A stretch of DNA of 64,000 nt, taken from positions 4,108,001 through 4,172,000 of the forward strand of contig NC_133526.1 of the NCBI RefSeq assembly GCF_048544455.1. Reading direction: 5' to 3'. Made by a program: the position numbers and the translations under genes. Of the stretch, positions 12,480 to 23,336 are shown one piece after another (within the stretch, counting starts at the first letter, position 1; each line of letters begins with the position of its first letter). Source of the stretch: Silene latifolia (lineage: Eukaryota > Streptophyta > Magnoliopsida > Caryophyllales > Caryophyllaceae). The notes under the pieces were generated by a model. The model saw nothing but the letters and a program-made list of their open reading frames with translations, had not been told where the DNA came from and searched no databases.

Positions 12480-13378
12480 AACCTTCTAATTCCTGCTAAT
12501 TTAGAAACATTTTCTCTCTAATTCCCACATCTTTCTACAACTGCTTCTCTCACCTTTATGCAACTTCAGGTAAATCACTGTTATTTGACGTATAAACCCT
12601 AAAATTTTCAATCTTTATGTCTTGTAACTATATAATTGTTCATTTTAATTGATTATTGGGCAATTAGAGTGATACCCATTTATGTTAATTGTATACTTTT
12701 GCTTCAATAAATATGCTTCAATTTTCATATCTAATGATTATAAATTCAATGTTAGTATAATGGATTTACTTGATTTCTAGCTAGTAGTGAGATTGTGTGA
12801 TTTTGGGTGTACCCTTTTGTTAATTTTGTATAATACTCCCTCCGTCTCAATTATTTGTTTACCTTTGATCAAAATACGTCTCACAAAGAATATAAAAGGT
12901 AAACAAATGATTGGCACGGAGGGAGTATTGCTTTTTAATTGAGAGAATTACTCTTGGGTTTGTTAGTTTGTGTTAAATTGGGATTATATTTTTTCTGGGA
13001 TCTATGTGATTGGTCTTGTATGAAATGTAGCATATTGTTTTCGATTCTCGCCTTCGCGATTGTTTGATTATTGTTCGAATGTTATAGGGCTTAGAGAGTA
13101 AATAGCAGCCTTGAGTCAACAAAAGCTAAATGCAGCACTCAGAAAGGAGCAAATCAAAAAGAATCCACTGGTGATTGCTAATCTAATTAATCCTGTAGAT
13201 GATGACTCCGTCCGATTATCAACCTATTTTATTGGTGTGATCCAGCACCCGCTCAGAGCCTTAATCCTTGTGCAAAAAGCAAACGAAGCATTCCAAAGAA
13301 TCGGAGGTAGTATTACATGAAATTGTTCATCAATCATCATCATGTCTACATCTACATATTAGTAAAGTTCCATTATTA
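12480..13378 (+). promoter_or_regulatory. Probable 5' leader of the PAP28-like gene, with an intron
   Basis: A pyrimidine-rich stretch ends in cttcag followed by gtaaat at about 12570, a plausible leader splice donor. Acceptor-like sites occur near 13087 (gttatag) and 13108. The open frame at 13111-13320 has no ATG start and no recognised domain, so I treat it as leader or noise. Confidence 0.35.
12836..12925. mobile_element. Short Stowaway-like MITE
   Basis: A 90-bp element with TIRs ctccctccgtctcaatt / ttggcacggagggag and inner arms ttgtttacctt / aaggtaaacaa, flanked by TA. It lies in the presumed 5'-leader intron of the PAP28-like gene. Confidence 0.85.
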
Positions 13379-14530
13379 ATGAAAATGGAAAATATATGGA
13401 GGAAATGGATTATCAGTTTTACCTACTTGATCTCAATCCTAGCCTCAATCTACTTATTCCACACCCAATTTCTTGATAACTTACAAGTTGATTTCAATGA
13501 CATTACCATTAAAAGATCCCCACAACTTCCGTTACGATTCAACTCCCAAGATGGCACCTTTAAAATTCTTCAGGTGGCTGATATGCACTTTGGTCAAGGT
13601 TTGTTAACAAGATGCAGAGATGTTTTACCCTCAGAGTTTAAGTATTGTTCTGATCTCAATACAACTAGGTTTGTTCAGAGGTTAATTGAAGCTGAAAAAC
13701 CCGATTTTCTGGCTTTTACTGGAGATAATATATTTGGGTCAAGTACTCCAGATGCAGCTGAGTCGCTGTTTGATGTCTTTCGTCCTGCAGTAGAATCGAG
13801 GCTTCCTTGGGCTGCTGTTCTGGGAAATCATGACCAAGAGTCAACATTGAATCGAGAGGAGTTGATGTCATTGATTTCACTAATGGATTATTCCGTCTCC
13901 CAAGTGAATCCATTGTCTCAAGATCCAACATTTGGAATTGATGGTTTCGGGAATTACAATCTTCAAGTCCATGGACCTTATGGTTCTGCCTTGGCCAATG
14001 TGAGTGTGTTGAACCTCTTCTTTCTTGACAGTGGAGATAGGGTGACTGTCGACGGTAGGCGAACATATGGCTGGATTAGAAATTCTCAACTTGATTGGCT
14101 GCAAGATGTTTCTCAAACAGAACCTTTGACCCTTGGGTTTTTCCACATACCAATCCCGGAAATAAAACAGTTGTATTATCAGAAAATTGTTGGGCAGTTT
14201 CAAGAAGCGGTAGCCTGTTCATCTGTAAATTCACAAGTACTAAAAAAGCTGGTTGAAATAAAGAATGTAAAAGCTGTATTCCTTGGTCATGACCACACCA
14301 ACGATTTCTGCGGGAATTTAGATGGTATATGGTTCTGCTATGGTGGAGGTTCAGGATATCATGGGTATGGTAAAGTAGGATGGCCTCGGAGAGCTAGGGT
14401 CATACATGCTCAGCTTTCGAAGAAGGAGAGTACTTGGATTGGGCTAGACAGACTATCTACATGGAAACGGCTGGACGACAAGATGTTAAGCAAGATTGAT
14501 AAGCAACTCCTTTGGAGTCATGAGTCGTGA
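13379..14530 (+). CDS. PAP28: PAP28-like metallophosphoesterase (purple acid phosphatase family)
   Basis: A single-exon gene of 383 aa from the ATG at 13379 (MKMENIW); a second ATG at 13385 is equally possible. The open frame extends upstream to 13268, but the added residues do not look like this family. The N-terminus has a hydrophobic anchor (about residues 9-26: IISFTYLISILASIYLF). Metallophosphoesterase motifs appear in order: VADMHFG, FTGDNIFG, LGNHDQES, FFHIPI and LGHDHTNDFCG. The pattern TRCRDVL..SEF.YCSDLNTTRF, SSTPDAAESL and TYGWIRNSQLDWLQD is close to what I remember of Arabidopsis PAP28, one of the short PAPs named 'probable inactive'. The metal-binding Asp, Asn and His positions are nevertheless present here. 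Its length is typical. It sits alone inside the PAE cluster, 263 bp before a PAE scrap. Confidence 0.88.
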   Translation: MKMENIWRKWIISFTYLISILASIYLFHTQFLDNLQVDFNDITIKRSPQLPLRFNSQDGTFKILQVADMHFGQGLLTRCRDVLPSEFKYCSDLNTTRFVQRLIEAEKPDFLAFTGDNIFGSSTPDAAESLFDVFRPAVESRLPWAAVLGNHDQESTLNREELMSLISLMDYSVSQVNPLSQDPTFGIDGFGNYNLQVHGPYGSALANVSVLNLFFLDSGDRVTVDGRRTYGWIRNSQLDWLQDVSQTEPLTLGFFHIPIPEIKQLYYQKIVGQFQEAVACSSVNSQVLKKLVEIKNVKAVFLGHDHTNDFCGNLDGIWFCYGGGSGYHGYGKVGWPRRARVIHAQLSKKESTWIGLDRLSTWKRLDDKMLSKIDKQLLWSHES

Positions 14531-14792
14531 TTGTAGCAGGTAACCAGTCATAAGCCGCCAAGCTAATCAAAAGTCTTAACATACTTGCTAATTAAGACTT
14601 CAGAGCTTATGTACGATAGATTGCAGTTTTGAATCACGGCCTCTTTATATTGTATTCAGACAGAGGAGCTGATAGAGGAAGATACTTTTATTATTCATAA
14701 ATGATAATTGTGTGTGGTTACAATTTGTATGTTGAGCTATTTATAGTACCTCCCATCTATGAGAACTTAATCGGTGTGTTTCCGATATACAA

Positions 14793-15190
14793 ATGAACAG
14801 TATGCGGGATTCTTCAAAATGGTTGAAGCCGTCGGTTTGCATTGTGATTCTGATGAAAGTTGACGGCTCAAGTGTTCCGATGAAGATTGTTCAAGATGCA
14901 GTGGCCAAATGTCATGTAAAATTGAATTGCAGGGTGTTTAGATGGAAGTCCACCTGATTATCATTTGGACAAGGGATATGAAGGACTGAAGGCGGTGTTA
15001 ATAATTGGTTGATTTACATGCAGGTTTGTGTACTTTCTTAATTGTATTACTAGTTGACGGGTAGGCCACTGATTACTAGCTCGGCCACTTTGCCTGAATG
15101 AAAAAATTCGAAAATTTGGTATGGATACAACTTCAGGCTATTTTGGCAGGATGGCAAAATGCTGAGCTGGTGTATTGGGAGCGATCCTGC
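14793..15190 (+). pseudogene. Pectin acetylesterase fragment (exons 1, 2 and part of 6)
   Basis: Starts with the PAE1-like exon 1 (ATG at 14793, atgaacagtatgcggg), with an almost fully deleted intron 1. A damaged exon 2 follows (still readable as CLDGSPPDYHLDKGY, but with indels) and then intron 2. It jumps to a broken piece of exon 6 (gctattttggcagg ... gggagcgatcctgcaa), where the catalytic GCSAGG segment is scrambled. Exons 3-5 and everything after exon 6 are missing. The satellite array takes over at about 15191. Exon 1 is closer to PAE1 than to PAE2. It is a dead scrap. Confidence 0.85.
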
Positions 15191-18100
15191 AAGCACCCCA
15201 AATGCCCTCCGTTGCTTCTCAAATTTGTGTGGCCGATTTACCTGACCCGATTAACTTCCGTGTGATTTCCGTAGAATTTTGTTCCGGGACCCTAGAATCT
15301 CAAAAACCGTTAATTTTATACACTTCAATTCGAGCCGTTCCACAGGTCGCACCGGACCACGTTTCTTTTTCTCCCGGTTTTTCTACCACATGTCCGAGGT
15401 CATTTCAATAGTTAACCTATTCGATTTCAGGCCCAAATAACGAGTATTAATCCATTTTTCACGATTAACCGAGGTTCGACGAATGCTCGTTTATCGGATA
15501 CCTGCACCCCCTAAATGTGCTTCGTTCCTCCTCAAATTATGTGTGGCCGTTGTATCTTACTCGAGGAACATTTGTGCGATTTTCGTAGAATTTTGTTCTA
15601 GGACCCTCGAATCTCGAAAATCGTGTATCAATTTGAGCCGTTCGGAAGGTCGTACCGGATCACGTTTTTTTTTTCGGCCGGTTTTTCTACCACGGGTCCG
15701 AGGTCATTACAGAAATTAACTATTCGATTTCAGCCCCAAATAACGAGTATTAATCCATTTTTCACGATTATCCGAGGTTCCACGAATGATGGTTCATCGC
15801 ATACCGAGACCCCAAATGTCCTCCATTGCTCCTCAATTTTGTGTGGACGATTTATCGGACTCGATGAACCTTCTGTGTGATTTCCGAAGAATTTTATTCC
15901 GGGACCCTTGAATCTCGAAAACCGTATATTATATAAACTTCAATTTAATCCGTTCGGGAGGTCGTACCGAACCACCTTTCTTTTTCTCCAGGCTTTTCTA
16001 CCACGTGTTCGAGGACATTACATGAGTTAACCTATTCGATTTCAGCCCCAAATAACGAGTATTAATCAATTTTTCACGATTATCCGAGATTCGACGAATG
16101 CTGATTTATCGAATACCAGCACCCCCAAATATCCTCTGTTCCTCCTCAAATTTTATGTGGCCTTTACCATATGTCCGAGGTCATTTCAGAAGTTAACCTA
16201 TTTCAGCCCAAATAACGAGTATTATTCCATTTTTCACGATTATCTGAGGTTCTAAGAATGCTAGCGTATCGCATACCTGCACCCCAAAATGTCCTCCGTT
16301 GCTCTTTAAATTTTGTTTGGCCGCTTTATCTGACCCGAGGAACCGTGTGTGTGATATCCCGAGAATTTTATTCTAGGACCCTCGAATCTCGAAACCGTGT
16401 ATTATGCAATTCATTTTGACCCGTTATGGAGGTCGTACCGCACCACGTTTCTTTTTCTTCCGTTTTTTATACCACGTGTCCGAGGTCATTACAGAAGTTA
16501 ACATATTCGATTTCAGCCCCAAATAACGAGTATTAATCCATTTTTCACGATTATCCGAGATTCGACGAATTCTGGTTTATCGCATACTTGCACCCAAATG
16601 TCCTCCGTTGCTTCTCAAATTTTGTGCGTGGCACTTCAGAAACCTTTTGTGTGATTTTCGGAAAATTTTGTTCGGGACCTGGAATCTCGAAAATCGTGTA
16701 TTTATACACTTTAATTTGAGCCGTTTCGGAGGTCGTACCGGACCACGTTCCTTCTTTTCCCGGTCTTTTACCACGTGTCCGAGGTTATTTCAGGAGTTAA
16801 TCTCTTCAATTTAAGCTCCAAATAACGAGTCTTAATCCATTTTTCACGATTATCTGAGATTCGACAAATGCTGGTTTATCGCATACGAGCAACCCCAAAT
16901 ATCTTCCGTTGCTCCTCAAATTTTATGTGGCCGATTTACCTGATCCGAGAAATCTTATATGTGATTTCCGTAGAATTTTATTCCGGGACCCTAAAATCTC
17001 AAAAATCGTATATTATAACACTTCAATTTCAGCTGTTCCGGAGGTTGTACCGGACCACGTTTCTTTCTCTTCCGGTTTTCCTACCACGTGTCCGAGGTCT
17101 TTACAGAAGTTAACCTATTCGATTTCAGCCACAAATAACAAGTATTAATCAATTTTTCACGATTATCCGAGGTTCGACGAATGGTGGCCACATACCTGCA
17201 CCGCCAAATGTCCTCCGTTGTTTCTCAAATTTTGTGTAGCCGATAGATCTGACCCCAGAAACCTTTTGTGTAATTTCTGGAAAATTTTGTTCCGGGAAAA
17301 CCGTGTATAATATACACTTCAATTTAAACCGTTCCAGAGGTCGTACCGGACCACATTTCTTCTTCTCACAGATTTTTTACCACATGTCCGAAGTTATTTC
17401 AGGAGTTAACCTCTTCGATTCCTCTCCAAATAACAAGTATTAATCAATTTTTCACGATAATTCGAGATTCGACGAATGCTGGTTTATCACATTCCTACAC
17501 CCCAAAATATCTTTCGTTGTTCCTCAAATTTTGTGTGACCGATTTACCTGATCCGAGAACGTACCTTCTGTATGATTTCTGTTTTTGTTCCCAGACCCTA
17601 GAATCTCGAAACCCGTGTATTATACACTTTAATTTGAGCCGTTCGGGAGGTCATACCGGACCACGTTTCGTTTTCTCCCTTTTTTTTATCACATGTCCAT
17701 GGTCATTTAAGAGTTAACTTATTCGATTTCAGACCCAAATAACGAGTATTAATCCATTTTTCACGATTATCCGAGATTTTAAGAATGCTGGTTTATCGCT
17801 AACCGGCTCCTTAAATATCCTCCGTTGCTCCTCAAATTTTGTGTGACCGCTTTATCTAACCCGATGAACCTTCTGTGTGATTTCCGGAAAATTTTATTCC
17901 GGGACCCTATAATCTCGAAAACCATGTATTATACATTTCAGTTTAATCCATTCAGGATGTCGTACTGGAGTTCGGACCACGTTTCTTTTTCGCCAGGCTT
18001 TTCTACCACGTGTTCAAAGACATTACGGGAGTTAACTTATTTGATTACAGCCCCAAATAAAGAGTATTAATCCATTTTTCACGATTATCCGAGGTTCCAC

Positions 18101-20027
18101 GAAATGCTGGTTTATCGCATATCGGCAACCCAAAATGTCCTCCGTCGCTCGTCAAATTTTGTGTGGCCGATTTACCTGATCTAACCTTCTCTGTTATTTC
18201 CGTAGAATTTTGTTCCGGGACCCTAAAATCTCCAAAACTATGTTATCTACCTAAATTTGAGCCGTTCCAAAGGTCGTACAACACCACGTTTCGTTTTCTT
18301 CCGATTTTTCTACCACGTGTCCGAGGTCATTAGAGGAGTTAACCTATTCGATTTCAGCCCTAAATAACGAGTATTAATCCATTTTTCACGATTAACTAAG
18401 GTTTGACGAATGCTGGTTTATCGCATACCTACACCCCCCAAATGTCCTCCGTTGCTTCTCAATTTTTGTGTGGCCGCTAGATCTCACTCGAGAAACCTCC
18501 TGTGTAATTTCCGGAAAATTTTGTTACGGGAATCTCGAAAATCGTGTATTATACACTTCAATTTGAGCCATTCCGGAGGTCGTACCAGACCATGTTTTTC
18601 CTTTTCCCCGTTTTTTACCACATGTCCGAGTTCATTTCAGGAGTTAATCTCTTCGATTTCAGCTCCAAATAATGAGTATTAATCCATTTTTCACGATTAT
18701 TCGAGATTCGACGTATGCGATTACCAGCATCACCAAATGTCCTACGTTGCTCATCGAAATTTGTGTGGCCAATTTACCTGGTACGAGAAACCTTTTGTGT
18801 GTTTTCGTAAAAAAAAATTTCAGGACCCTATAGTCTCGAAAACCATGTATTATACACTTCAATTTGATCCGTTCGGGAGGTCGTAACAGAACACATTTCT
18901 TTTTCTGCAGGTTTTTCTTCCACGTGTACGAGGTCATTTTAGTAGTTAACCTATTCGGTTTCAGACCCAAATAACGAGTATTACTCCATTTTTCACGATT
19001 ATTCGACGTTCTAAGAATGCTAGTTTATCGCATACCGGCACCCCAAAATGTCCTCGTTGCTCCTTAAATTTGGTGTGGCGGCTTTATCTGACCCGAGGAA
19101 CCTTCTGTGTGATTTCCCGAGTTAATCCATTTTTTACGATTATCCGAGACTCCACGAATGCTGGTTTATCGCACACCGGCACCCCCAAATGTCCTCCATT
19201 GCTCCTCAAATTTTGTGTGGCCGATTTACTTGATTTGAGTAACCTTCTGTGTAATTTCCGTAGAATTTTGTTTCGGGACTCTCGAATCTCGAAAACCGTG
19301 TATTATATACTTTAATTTGAGGAGTTCTGAAGGTCGTACCGGACCACGTTTCTTTTTCTCCTGGTTTTTCTACCACGTGTTCGAGGTCATTACAGGAGTT
19401 AACCTCTTCGATTTCATCCCCAAATAACGAGTATTGATCCATTTTTCATGATTATCCGAGGTTTCACGAATGCTGGTTTATCGCATACCGGCACCCCAAA
19501 ATATCATCTGTTGCTCGTTAAATTTTATGCTGCCGATTTACCTTATATATTTGAGTAACCTTCTGTGTGATTTCCGTAGAAATTTGTTTCGGGATCCTCG
19601 AATCTCGCACACATGTATTATTTACATTTCAATTTGAGACGTTCCGGAGGGCGTACCGGTCCACGTTTCTTTTTCTCCAGGTTTTTCTACCACGTGTTTG
19701 AGGACATTAAAGGAGTTAACCTATTCGATTCGAGCCCAAATAACGAGTATTAGTCCATTTTTCATGATTATCCGAGGTTCCACGAATGCTTGTTTATCAC
19801 ATACTCTGTTGTTCCTCAAATTTTGTGTGGCCGATTGACCCGAGTAAACTTCTATATGATTTCCGTAGATAGAATTTTATTCCGGACCCTAAAATCTCGA
19901 AAACCGTGTATTATATACACTTCAATTTGATCCGTTTGGGATCGTATCGAACCACATTTCTTTTTCTCCAAGCTTTTCTACCACGTGTCCGAGGTCGGTG
20001 TTAACCTATTCGATTTCAGGCCCAAAT
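15191..20027. repeat. Satellite-like tandem array, ~305-bp unit, ~16 units
   Basis: The landmark taacgagtattaatccat recurs (with changes) at about 15437, 15738, 16057, 16219, 16523, 16825, 17139, 17433, 17740, 18061, 18367, 18669, 18977, 19124, 19427 and 19742. Most spacings are 294-321 bp. Two units are about half length (162 and 147 bp), each through a different internal deletion. Other shared blocks are ccaaatgtcctccgttgct, gtcgtaccggaccacgtttc and taccacgtgtccgaggtcatt. Units differ from each other by an estimated 10-20%, so the array is not freshly homogenised. All open frames here change from unit to unit and are spurious. It lies in gene-rich DNA between a PAE scrap and PAE2. Confidence 0.93.
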
Positions 20028-20512
20028 ATTATGAATAAAGTTTTAATTTTGATTAAAAATTTGTTAATTTTGATTTAAAATTTGATCAACTTTTCGCCTA
20101 ATTAAATTAGAAATGTTGTAGGTTGAAGTTAAAAATGGAATGTAAAGATAATGTTACTGTATTTATTTTTCTACTAACAGTATTAGAATTGCATGTAATT
20201 TTCAATTTAATTAACTGAATTAAACCGAATTATAGTTCAAATCTACAATTTTAACTGTAAAAAAAAAAAAAAAGTCTACAATTTAAACTTTTTTTTTCTC
20301 CTCGGACAGTTCATTTTAAGCTTTTGATACTACAGGTGTTCGACAATCATTTGTTGACCTGTCAGCTAAACAAAAGTGTAGTTCCACACTTCCACTATTG
20401 AACTTTAGTTCACTTTCTACCTACATCATGGCTTTCCTATTCGGCATGCACTATATACTGTTACATTTCCATACGTTTGTTCAATACTCCACTCGCGTAA
20501 TTTGATCAAACG

Positions 20513-20520
20513 TATAAAAA
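20513..20520 (+). promoter_or_regulatory. Candidate TATA box of PAE2
   Basis: tataaaaa lies 74 bp upstream of the chosen PAE2 start codon, in cgtataaaaacgac. The spacing is consistent with a short leader. Confidence 0.45.
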
Positions 20521-20593
20521 CGACTTGGAAAGGGGAGGAATCCTTATTCCATTTGCATTTCTGTCGTTGATAACTTCTGAAGACAGACAAAAA

Positions 20594-23097
20594 ATGAACA
20601 GTATGGTGAATTCTTCAAAATGGCTGGAACTTTTGGTTTGCCTCGTGCTATTGATAAAAGTTGAGGGTTTCAATGTTTCAATAACCATTGTTCAAGATGC
20701 AGTGGCCAAAGGTGGTGGTAAGTCGACATGACAAACAAGTCATTTGGATTGGATAGGTACGAATATTTGATGCACTATGAGTCGGGTTTGTCTGATAAAT
20801 TGATTTTGCAGTGTGTTTGGATGGAAGCCCACCTGCTTATCATTTCGACAAGGGATTTGAAACTGGAGTCGATAATTGGTTGATTTACTTGCAGGTTTGT
20901 GCAATTTCTTAACTGTACAGCTAGTCGACGGTTCTGACTGCAGGCCGCTGAATGGCTCAACGACTTTGCCTGAATATTTTTTTAATAAAATCGAAAGTTT
21001 GATTTATTTTTTATTTTTTTTCAGGGTGGAGCATGGTGCAACAATGCAACTACATGCCTTGATCGTTCACATTCTGCATTTGGTTCATCTAAGTTAATGT
21101 CCACTAATTATAACTTCACGGGGATATTAAGCAACGAATCAAAGCATAATCCTGGTACTAGCTTCAGATTTAAATTAATTTTCTGTTATTTTCTCACATC
21201 TATCGACGCCTTAATCACATCTTAATGGTTAGATTTCTACAATTGGAATCGTGTCGAGGTTCGTTACTGTGATGGATCATCCTACACAGGAGATGTTGAA
21301 GCAGTTGATCCTGTATGTAGTCTTCCCTATTACAGTGTTTGTTTCAGGATTTTTTTTTTTTTCGATGCCTTAATAAATTACGAGTATATTAGCTCACTCC
21401 ATTTTGATTTTTTTTTTTTTGGGAGTAGATTACAAAGGTTTATTATAGAGGAGCAAGAGCCTGGAGGGCAGTTATGGATGATTTATTAGCAAAAGGAATG
21501 AAGGATGCACAAAATGTACGAGTCCATACGATTCCTTTGATCTTTACTAAGAAAAATATATTCTTGGTAAATACTCTACTTAACGAAAATTTGTCAAATG
21601 CGAGTGCAGGCTGTTCTTGCAGGATGCTCAGCTGGTGGACTGGGAGCGATCCTGCAATGTGACAATTTCCGAGCTTTGTTACCTTCTGGCGCCAGAGTGA
21701 AATGCCTATCTGATGGCGGTTTCTTCATAAACACGTATAATCAACCTAAGTCTTTCATTTTTTCCTAACCCGTCTTTGGTTGAAGTACGGAGTCAGGAAT
21801 TCTGACTGTAATGGATCTGATTTCAGGGAAGCTCTTTATGGACCGCGACCTCTTCAGGAGTACTTTGCCGAAGTTGTTACCACACATGTACGTACAGATG
21901 TTACTAAAAACCTCGCAGATTCATATATGTAATTGCGTTTTTGTTTCCGTTATATTCTATTAACTTTTCGGTTGTTCACATCAGGGATCAGCGAAAAACT
22001 TGCCTGAAGCTTGTACTTCTACATTCAGACCAGAATTGGTAAGAAATACACTTGTGGCCTGTTAAGTGAGTTCATAGACAGAATTTTTAAGGGATTTTTG
22101 GATATCTCATTTCCGTTATACTGAAAGGCGATCATTATTGGCATTACAGTGCATTTTCCCACGGCATGCAGCTAGGGACATTCAGACGCCGTTGTTTCTG
22201 CTAAACTCAGCCTATGATTCCTGGCAGGTATACATACACAACTGCTCTTTCTACTTCTCTTTTCTAGTTCAAATTGACCGAAGAAATGAAATGAATGCAA
22301 AATCCTGTGAATTTTACTTTTACAAAACCCGAGCAGATGTTACCTAAACCTAGCTTGGTAAGTCATTGACGATGATATTCATGAATTATGACCGATGTTA
22401 TAAGCCCTTTGCCAGTCAACAGCAAAACCGCTATCTTGAACTCCTTTATGCTAAAAAACTAGTCTAATGCTAAATTCGACATAATTATCATATGATGCAG
22501 ATAGTCAATATTTACCTCCAAGGTGTGGTTGATCCTCATGGAAAATGGAGAAATTGTACAAATGACATAACCCGGTGTTCTGACAGCCAGATTCTAGACT
22601 TACAAGGTTAACTCTTGCACTTTTCAGTTTATCATCTTGCTATCAGTATTCATTAGCGCGTGTTTAGTTACTCATCTCAGAGTATAGCACGCGAAAAGAA
22701 TAGTATTTACAGGTAAAATGGAATCACAAACATCATTTTCAGGTTTCAACAAACAGTTCATAATGGCATTGTCGAGCATAGGCGACAACCCGACTAGAGG
22801 GTTGTTCATCAACTCTTGTTACTGTCACTGCCAAAGTGAGGCTCAAGAAACATGGTTTGCGGAGGACTCTCCTCGTCTAGACAATACTGTGAGAAATTTG
22901 CATCTTATTCTCCTTATATGATTATTTATGACGGAATATACAAAATACATGCAATCAATGTTCTAACCAGAAATGTTTATATTTTACAGACGATTGCAAA
23001 AGCGTTTGGTGATTGGTTTTATGACCGCAATCCATTCCAGAAGATCGACTGCCCTTACCCTTGTGATAAAACTTGTCGTCACGCTGTCTCTGCATGA
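20594..23097 (+). CDS. Pectin acetylesterase PAE2 (CE13), complete
   Basis: Secreted pectin deacetylase of the PAE/Notum family, 393 aa from 12 exons: 20594-20717, 20812-20894, 21025-21154, 21233-21312, 21429-21515, 21610-21734, 21827-21887, 21985-22038, 22150-22227, 22501-22606, 22743-22888 and 22990-23097. All introns are GT-AG and phases join cleanly. The ATG at 20594 matches the other copies; an in-frame ATG at 20525 would add 23 residues unlike the family. A signal peptide covers about residues 1-25. Conserved blocks: [40 protein letters not shown], then Ser175 (GCSAGG), Asp271 (LNSAYDSWQ), His338 (NSCYCHCQ), and a Cys-rich C-terminus ([11 protein letters not shown]). A Copia element lies 20 bp after the stop, inside what should be the 3' UTR, so its polyadenylation may now depend on the LTR. 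Confidence 0.92.
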
Positions 23098-23117
23098 CAA
23101 TGAGGTTTCTCTGGTCT

Positions 23118-23336
23118 TGACAAACGGATGAACGCAAAGAACTGGGGAAGATTTTGATTATTATTGAAGATGAATAATCATGAGGATACAAGATAAACTT
23201 ATATACTAATTTACAGAAGATACGATCCTAATTATTTGCCTATAAATAAAAGATTATTTACATAAGTATCACATATATATTATACACCGAATATTGCCAC
23301 AATATCGGAATAATATCGTAACAATATTATTCAATA
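23118..23336 (-). repeat. LTR of Copia 1 (3' LTR)
   Basis: A 219-bp terminal repeat differing from its partner at 27067-27285 at a single position in my reading. On the minus strand it begins tattgaataatattg and ends tttgtca. Confidence 0.95.

Noticed and set aside
13716-14203. Minus-strand frames over the PAP28-like gene
   Set aside because: Shadows of the well-supported + strand coding sequence.
15175-19442. Many 65-100 codon open frames on both strands
   Set aside because: They lie in the satellite-like array. Frames and lengths change from unit to unit and none is conserved across units.
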